Source: JBKBXU01 sp046313675
Lineage (GTDB): Bacteria > Bacteroidota > Bacteroidia > Cytophagales > Cytophagaceae
Length of the DNA stretch: 10,262 bases
Assembly: GCA_046313675.1 (NCBI GenBank)
Contig: JBKBXU010000154.1
Coordinates: forward strand, 1-10,262
Direction: 5' to 3'
Under the pieces are notes generated by a model. The model saw nothing but the letters and a program-made list of their open reading frames with translations, searched no databases and was not told the origin of the DNA. Of this stretch, positions 6,451 to 10,262 are shown one piece after another. Made by a program: the position numbers and the translations under genes. Within the stretch, counting starts at the first letter, position 1. Every line of letters begins with the position of its first letter.

Positions 6451-9435
6451 ATGAAAAAACTTTTACTTATCCTGTTGAGCATCATTTTTATAGCTCCGTG
6501 GGCGCAGGCACAGTACCAGAATGGACTGATGCCGTCAAACAGAAATGCATCCGATGCAACTTCTGCATATAATACCTGGAAGAGTAATTTTTTGACTACC
6601 TGTAGCAACGGCAGGTACCGGGTGCGCTTTGATGATCCTAACCACACTGTTTCAGAAGGTGTAGCTTATGGAATGTTACTATCAGTTTATAATGGTGACC
6701 GTCCTGTGTTTGATGGTTTGTGGAATTATTACAAAAGTTTCAGAAACGGCAACGGGGTGATGCATTGGAGAATCAACGGCTGTGCCAGTGTGGTAGGTGC
6801 TAACGGTGCTACCGATGCGGAAGTTGATGCTGCTATGTCATTGATCGTTGCCCATGATCGCTGGGGTAGCGGTGGAAGTGTAAACTATGCTACGGACGCC
6901 AGAGCATTAATTGCTGCCATCAAAAGACATGAAGTAGAAGCAGGATCACACGTACTTAAGCCGGGCGATATGTTTGGTGGAAGCAATATTACCAACCCTT
7001 CTTATTATGCTCCCGGATATTTCAGGGCTTTTGGAGCTTTTACCAATGATCAGACTTTCTGGAACAACGTAGCTTCAAGATGTTATACCGTAATCAATAA
7101 CAACCTTTCAAGAAACAATGCCGCAGGCGGATTGGTTTCTGACTGGTGTCGTGCCGATGGTACACATTCCTCAGATGCAGGTGGTTACTATTCAGGTGGA
7201 ACAAGGTACCACTACGATGCCGCACGTACTCCATGGAGAATTGCAACTGATTTTGCATGGTATGGAACAGCGGACGCAAGGGCCTACTGTAAAAGATCAT
7301 CTGATTTTGTAAGGGTAAACCTTGGCGGATCAAGAAATGTACGTGATGGTTACCATCAAAATGGACAAGCTTATGGTCAGTGGCATAACAGTACCTTTAC
7401 AGGAGGTTTTGCCTGTGCTGCCATAGCCGGTGAAAATCAAAACCATTTGAATGACTCCTATGGTGACTTAAGAGGAATCAACGATAATAACTCTTATTAT
7501 AACCATACCTTAAAAGCTTTATATCTTTTATTCCTGAATGGTAATTTCTACCTTCCGGGAGGAGGAAGCACTCCAAATCCTGATCCTGATCCTCAGCCTC
7601 CGGTAGTACGTGGGCCTTATGGTGGAACGCCATGGCCGATTCCGGGAAGAATCCAAACCGAGAATTATGACCTTGGTGGAGCCAACGTTGCTTACCTTGA
7701 CAATACAAGCGGCAATGCTGGTGGAGCTTATAGGAACGATGATGTAGATATTGAAGCTACTACGGATGCAGGTGGTGGCCATAATGTTGGCTGGATTGAA
7801 AATGGCGAATGGTTAGAATATACCGTAAATGTTACTACTGCAGGCAGATATAACTTTAATTTCCGTGTAGCCAGTATCAATAGCAACAGAACATTTAGAG
7901 TATCAATGAATGGTAATGTAATTGCTAATTCAGTAACCGTTCCGAATACAGGAGGCTGGCAGACATGGCAGACTGTTTCAGTAGAAAATGTTCAGTTAAC
8001 TGCTGGTCAGCAGGTAATGCGGATTTCCATGACCAGTTCCGGTTTTAATATGAATTATGTTGATGTAGCTCCAGTTACAAGCCAGCCTACACCAAACGTT
8101 CCTCCGACAGTTTCTATAACAAGTCCTTCAAACAATGCCAATTTTACGGCCGGGGCTAACATAACAATTACTGCCAATGCTGCTGATTCTGATGGACAGG
8201 TAACACGCGTAGAGTTTTTTGCAGGAAGTACGAAGGTTGGAGAGCGCACAACCAGTCCATGGTCTATTACATGGAACAATGTGGCTGCCGGTAGCTATTC
8301 CCTAACTGCACGTGCAACCGACAATGCAGGGGCAAGCACGACTTCTTCTGCTGTAAGTATTACAGTCAATGCACCTTCGGTGAATAATCCGCCAAGTGTT
8401 TCCATCACAAGTCCAACAAATAATGCCAGCTTCACGGCTGGATCGAATGTAAGCATCAGCGCAAATGCCACTGATTCTGATGGACAAGTTACAAGAGTTG
8501 AATTTTTCGCAGGAAGCACTAAGATCGGTGAAAGAACATCAAGCCCATGGACCATTTCATGGAACAACGTATCTGCCGGATCGTATGTGTTAACAGCCAG
8601 AGCTACCGATAACAGTGGGGCAAGCACAACATCCTCACCGGTTTCTATTACAGTAACCCAGCCTACACAGCCTGATCCGGATCCGGTAACACCAGGTTGC
8701 ATAAGCAATTCGGTTCCGACTGCTTCGCAATGGGCAGTTAGAAATGACTGGACAGATCAGAACAACGGTTCATCGGTAAGTAATGAGAGCAGCGCATTGA
8801 AGATTACACACAGACAGTGGGGACGTGACCACCTTTGGGTGATTGAAAATGGTAGAAGCTTTACAGTAGAAGCAGGAAAACAATATACAGTTAGTTTTGA
8901 TTTTAGAAACGATCCAGCCTTTGCAGCTACTTCTCTGGAGTTTGGCCTTGCAAATGGTGTAGAGTGGAATGGTCCTCGCCTTGTACAGAATGCTATACCG
9001 GTTCCGGGTTCAATGAATGCAGGTAGCTATGTACGTAGAGAAGTTACTTTTACAGCTACTGCTAATGGAAGCGTTAACATTGCCCTGAAAATAAACTGGC
9101 AGGGACAGCCGAGCGCGCAGACCAATAATTTCATAAGAAATATATCTGTATGCGGAACTTCAGCTTATGCTCGTCAGGCAGCCATTGGATTTGATAACTC
9201 AGGCTCTTATCAGGGTGTGAGTGTATACCCTAACCCATTTGCAGGAATGCTTACCCTTGAGCTTGATGAAGCTTCTGAAATCAGCATAAGTGATATGTCG
9301 GGTATTCGTGTATACGGGCCGGAAGCAGCAAGTGGATTTAGAAATTTATCTCTGGATCACCTAAATTCTGGTGTATACATACTTCAGGTGAAACAAGGTG
9401 AAGAAATAAAGAATGTTAAGATAATCAAGAATTAA
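6451..9435 (+). CDS. Secreted multidomain GH8 endoglucanase-type enzyme with CBM6 and T9SS tail
   Basis: The 994-residue enzyme likely cleaves beta-1,4- (or mixed beta-1,3/1,4-) glucan outside the cell. A signal peptide ends near AQAQ (18-21). The GH8 (alpha/alpha)6 barrel spans about 22-368. It has the acid Glu in VSEGVAYGM (E69), the signature Asp in GATDAEVDAAM (D122), and YDAARTPWR (255-263), whose D256 fits the general-base Asp of the GH8a group. A PNPDPDPQPP linker leads to a CBM6 (about 388-541: GTPWPIPGRIQTENYD, GWIENGEWLEY). Two near-identical Ig-like repeats follow (551-639, 647-735), then a PDPDP linker, a CBM4/9-like jelly roll (about 750-902) and a T9SS domain (from about 923: VYPNPF, ending VKIIKN). 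GH8 partners of cellulose synthase (BcsZ) are usually single-domain, so this looks more like a surface or released glucan degrader. Xylanase or chitosanase specificity is not excluded. It has its own promoter region and terminator. Confidence 0.93.
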   Translation: MKKLLLILLSIIFIAPWAQAQYQNGLMPSNRNASDATSAYNTWKSNFLTTCSNGRYRVRFDDPNHTVSEGVAYGMLLSVYNGDRPVFDGLWNYYKSFRNGNGVMHWRINGCASVVGANGATDAEVDAAMSLIVAHDRWGSGGSVNYATDARALIAAIKRHEVEAGSHVLKPGDMFGGSNITNPSYYAPGYFRAFGAFTNDQTFWNNVASRCYTVINNNLSRNNAAGGLVSDWCRADGTHSSDAGGYYSGGTRYHYDAARTPWRIATDFAWYGTADARAYCKRSSDFVRVNLGGSRNVRDGYHQNGQAYGQWHNSTFTGGFACAAIAGENQNHLNDSYGDLRGINDNNSYYNHTLKALYLLFLNGNFYLPGGGSTPNPDPDPQPPVVRGPYGGTPWPIPGRIQTENYDLGGANVAYLDNTSGNAGGAYRNDDVDIEATTDAGGGHNVGWIENGEWLEYTVNVTTAGRYNFNFRVASINSNRTFRVSMNGNVIANSVTVPNTGGWQTWQTVSVENVQLTAGQQVMRISMTSSGFNMNYVDVAPVTSQPTPNVPPTVSITSPSNNANFTAGANITITANAADSDGQVTRVEFFAGSTKVGERTTSPWSITWNNVAAGSYSLTARATDNAGASTTSSAVSITVNAPSVNNPPSVSITSPTNNASFTAGSNVSISANATDSDGQVTRVEFFAGSTKIGERTSSPWTISWNNVSAGSYVLTARATDNSGASTTSSPVSITVTQPTQPDPDPVTPGCISNSVPTASQWAVRNDWTDQNNGSSVSNESSALKITHRQWGRDHLWVIENGRSFTVEAGKQYTVSFDFRNDPAFAATSLEFGLANGVEWNGPRLVQNAIPVPGSMNAGSYVRREVTFTATANGSVNIALKINWQGQPSAQTNNFIRNISVCGTSAYARQAAIGFDNSGSYQGVSVYPNPFAGMLTLELDEASEISISDMSGIRVYGPEAASGFRNLSLDHLNSGVYILQVKQGEEIKNVKIIKN
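8101..8367 (+). repeat. Ig-like repeat 1 inside the GH8 gene
   Basis: It codes for residues 551-639, a bacterial Ig-like (Big_7/Big_9 type) domain starting PPTVSITSPSNN and ending SAVSITV. It is 82% identical in protein (73 of 89 residues by my alignment) to the copy 288 bases downstream. It probably acts as a rigid spacer between the binding modules. Confidence 0.85.
8389..8655 (+). repeat. Ig-like repeat 2 inside the GH8 gene
   Basis: It codes for residues 647-735, aligned without gaps to repeat 1. Nearly all residue changes are conservative (Ser/Thr/Ala, Ile/Val). Many codons differ silently, for example in the GSTKVGER / GSTKIGER segment, so the duplication is not recent. Confidence 0.85.
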
Positions 9436-9469
9436 GTTAGGGTTTTTGAAGTAATGTTAGGTTCATTTG

Positions 9470-9500
9470 AGGGGTTTCGAGCAATCGAAACCCCTTTTTT
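9470..9500 (+). terminator. Intrinsic terminator of the GH8 gene
   Basis: An 11-bp perfect stem (AGGGGTTTCGA / TCGAAACCCCT) is capped by GCAA, a stable GNRA tetraloop, and runs into TTTTTT. It lies 34 bases after the GH8 stop codon and reads on the plus strand. Confidence 0.92.
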
Positions 9501-9514
9501 AGTTTGGAAATAAA

Positions 9515-9540
9515 AAAAGCCCTGATTTCTCAGGGCTTTT
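9515..9540 (-). terminator. Intrinsic terminator of the iron-sulfur carrier gene
   Basis: An 11-bp perfect stem (AAAAGCCCTGA / TCAGGGCTTTT) has a 4-base loop (TTTC on the plus strand). On the minus strand the stem end continues into TTTTTTTA, so it terminates the convergent gene ending at 9563. On the plus strand it also offers CTTTT, a backup stop for the GH8 mRNA. Confidence 0.88.
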
Positions 9541-9562
9541 CCAGTTAAAATTTTTTTAAGGG

Positions 9563-9889
9563 TTAAACAGCGAAACTTTCACCGCAACCACACGTTCTTG
9601 AGGCGTTTGGATTTATGAACTGGAAGCCTTTTCCGTTAAGTCCGTCAGAGAAATCCAAAGTGGTGCCTAAAAGGTAAAGAAGGCTTTTTTTGTCAACAAT
9701 AATCTTAACGCCTTTGTCTTCAAAAACCTGATCGGCCTGGCTAAGTTGGTTGTCAAATTTTAAATCATACATTAAACCTGAACATCCACCTCCCTGAACG
9801 GAAACGCGGATATTGTAATCATCCCCATGGCCATCTTTCTGGCGAAGATCTTGTATATGTTCTTTGGCTTTATCTGTAACGTTTATCAT
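9563..9889 (-). CDS. A-type iron-sulfur cluster carrier (IscA/SufA/ErpA family)
   Basis: The 108-residue cytosolic protein accepts Fe-S clusters from a scaffold and passes them to target apoproteins. The three conserved cysteines are present: C36 in GGGCSGLMY, and C100 and C102 in the C-terminal RTCGCGESF. The full length and the HesB-like core (INVTDKAKEHI at the start, FSDGLNGKGFQFINPNA near the end) match the family, so the gene is intact. The start ATG at 9887-9889 aligns with the family start. The leader is AT-rich with no Shine-Dalgarno site. It stands alone, with no suf or isc genes in view, as expected for a housekeeping carrier. Which subfamily (IscA, SufA or ErpA) applies cannot be settled from sequence alone, so no symbol is given. 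Confidence 0.96.
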   Translation of the reverse strand: MINVTDKAKEHIQDLRQKDGHGDDYNIRVSVQGGGCSGLMYDLKFDNQLSQADQVFEDKGVKIIVDKKSLLYLLGTTLDFSDGLNGKGFQFINPNASRTCGCGESFAV

Positions 9890-9996
9890 AATGCTTGGTA
9901 TTTGTTATATTTTAACAAAAAACATGTAAAGCTTGTTCTCTGAAGCTTCAATACAAAAATAAACTTTTTTGATCATTTTTTCATGTGTTTAAACTT

Positions 9997-10101
9997 TTAT
10001 TTAAAAAGTGCTGTGGCGTGTTCATCCTCACCATGCCACTGCATGCAGGTGTAGTAGTCGGGATTATACAGGAGGGAAGGGTTTGGTCGAGGTGTTGGTG
10101 G
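9997..10101 (-). pseudogene. Possible relic of a protein C-terminus within the GC-rich island
   Basis: On the minus strand a 34-codon frame runs from a TAA at 10102-10104 to a TAA at 9997-9999. Its residues look protein-like (LYNPDYYTCMQWHGEDEHA, ending ALFK), rich in Tyr, Trp, Cys, His and acidic residues that random AT-rich DNA rarely gives. There is no start codon except an internal ATG 15 codons before the stop. It could be the end of a degraded gene or part of a dispersed element. Function unknown; a chance frame is possible. Confidence 0.25.
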
Positions 10102-10172
10102 TTATACTATGGCGATTCAATCGCCATTCTCACTGAACCCTCGTTGCAACCCTAAATCCGCAAGTATTACAC
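10008..10172. other. GC-rich island with hairpins, possible dispersed repeat or insertion remnant
   Basis: Bases 10011-10160 contain 77 G or C of 150 (51%), against about 21% on the left and 30% on the right. Two hairpins are visible. GTGGCGTG (10013-10020) pairs with CATGCCAC (10032-10039) with one G-U. ATGGCGATT (10109-10117) pairs with AATCGCCAT (10119-10127) around a single C. GAGGG and GGGTT near 10072-10083 can pair with CCCTC and AACCC near 10136-10142. The abrupt composition edges suggest a transferred or dispersed element or a structured RNA. I do not recognise the family. Confidence 0.4.
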
Positions 10173-10262
10173 AAAAAAATACACTAAAAACTTTAATTCA
10201 ACTCTTTACAGCACCGGTATTTTCACCTAAATTAGTGACATTAACAAATGCCGTCATGAAAA

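Larger units (their letters stand above)
9890..10262. other. Gene-poor 373-base region upstream of the iron-sulfur carrier
   Basis: No intact gene is visible. Next to the carrier start (9890-9999) the DNA is about 21% GC and must hold its promoter. It contains TTTGTTA-TATTT-TAACAAA (9901-9919) and the palindrome TGAAGCTTCA (9941-9950), but no clear TTG/TAnnTTTG pair. Bases 10008-10172 form a GC-richer island described separately. The last 90 bases are AT-rich again. ATGAAAA at 10256 could open a plus-strand gene beyond the window, but that cannot be judged from two codons. Confidence 0.6.

Noticed and set aside
8295..8708. Long minus-strand open frame opposite the Ig-like repeats
   Set aside because: It mirrors the repeated Ser/Thr/Ala-rich coding strand of the GH8 gene and shows no domain, start signal or promoter. 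It is a codon-bias shadow, as are the other minus-strand frames between 7094 and 8279.
6451..9435. Calling the GH8 enzyme BcsZ of a cellulose synthase operon
   Set aside because: It is separated by a strong terminator, has its own promoter region, carries CBMs and a T9SS tail, and no BcsA/BcsB-type gene is in the window.
10256..10262. ATGAAAA as the start of a further plus-strand gene
   Set aside because: Only two codons are visible and no ribosome site or promoter can be assigned. It is plausible but unsupported.
1..10262. CRISPR array, tRNA, rRNA or complete insertion sequence
   Set aside because: No regularly spaced repeats, no cloverleaf or rRNA-like stretch, and no transposase reading frame with terminal inverted repeats were seen.

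Overview
The window looks like chromosomal DNA from a marine or soil gliding-type Bacteroidota, most likely a member of the Cytophagales. The evidence is two proteins ending in type IX secretion (T9SS type A) sorting domains, A-rich leader regions with few Shine-Dalgarno sites, an AT-rich base composition, and a conserved small protein of a kind I associate with Bacteroidota. Genus assignment is inference.

Layout. (1) 1-1143: 3' part of a gene for a clan-A TIM-barrel (GH2-like) protein. Its 5' end lies outside the window and the usual acid/base Glu is missing. (2) 1151-1678: a 175-residue protein with an N-terminal PcrA/CarD-like Tudor motif, probably in the same transcript. (3) 1716-2600, minus strand: a soluble GT2 glycosyltransferase whose stop codon sits inside its own terminator. 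(4) 2717-6197, plus strand: a tight three-gene operon encoding a secreted right-handed beta-helix protein with a T9SS tail, a left-handed beta-helix acyltransferase, and a membrane GT2 of the cellulose-synthase superfamily. It ends in a strong terminator. (5) 6451-9435: a 994-residue secreted multidomain GH8 glucanase (GH8, CBM6, two Ig-like repeats, a CBM4/9-like domain, T9SS tail) behind its own promoter. (6) 9563-9889, minus strand: an A-type iron-sulfur carrier, converging on the GH8 gene across two back-to-back terminators. (7) 9890-10262: a 373-base stretch with no intact gene, holding an island of about 51% GC with a relic reading frame and hairpins.

How the genes fit together. The 2717-6197 operon has the parts list of an exopolysaccharide system: a membrane polymerase-like GT2, a cytosolic acyltransferase and an exported beta-helix protein that could epimerise, cleave or bind the polymer. 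The nearby GT2, the GH2-like barrel and the GH8 enzyme extend the carbohydrate theme. GH8 enzymes accompany bacterial cellulose synthases as BcsZ, but this one has the binding domains and surface sorting of an extracellular glucan degrader, so its tie to the operon is uncertain. The logic resembles alginate-type loci (GT2, beta-helix, acetylation, hydrolase/lyase) but with T9SS surface delivery. I do not recognise a named system with exactly this set. The polymer and any novelty remain inference.
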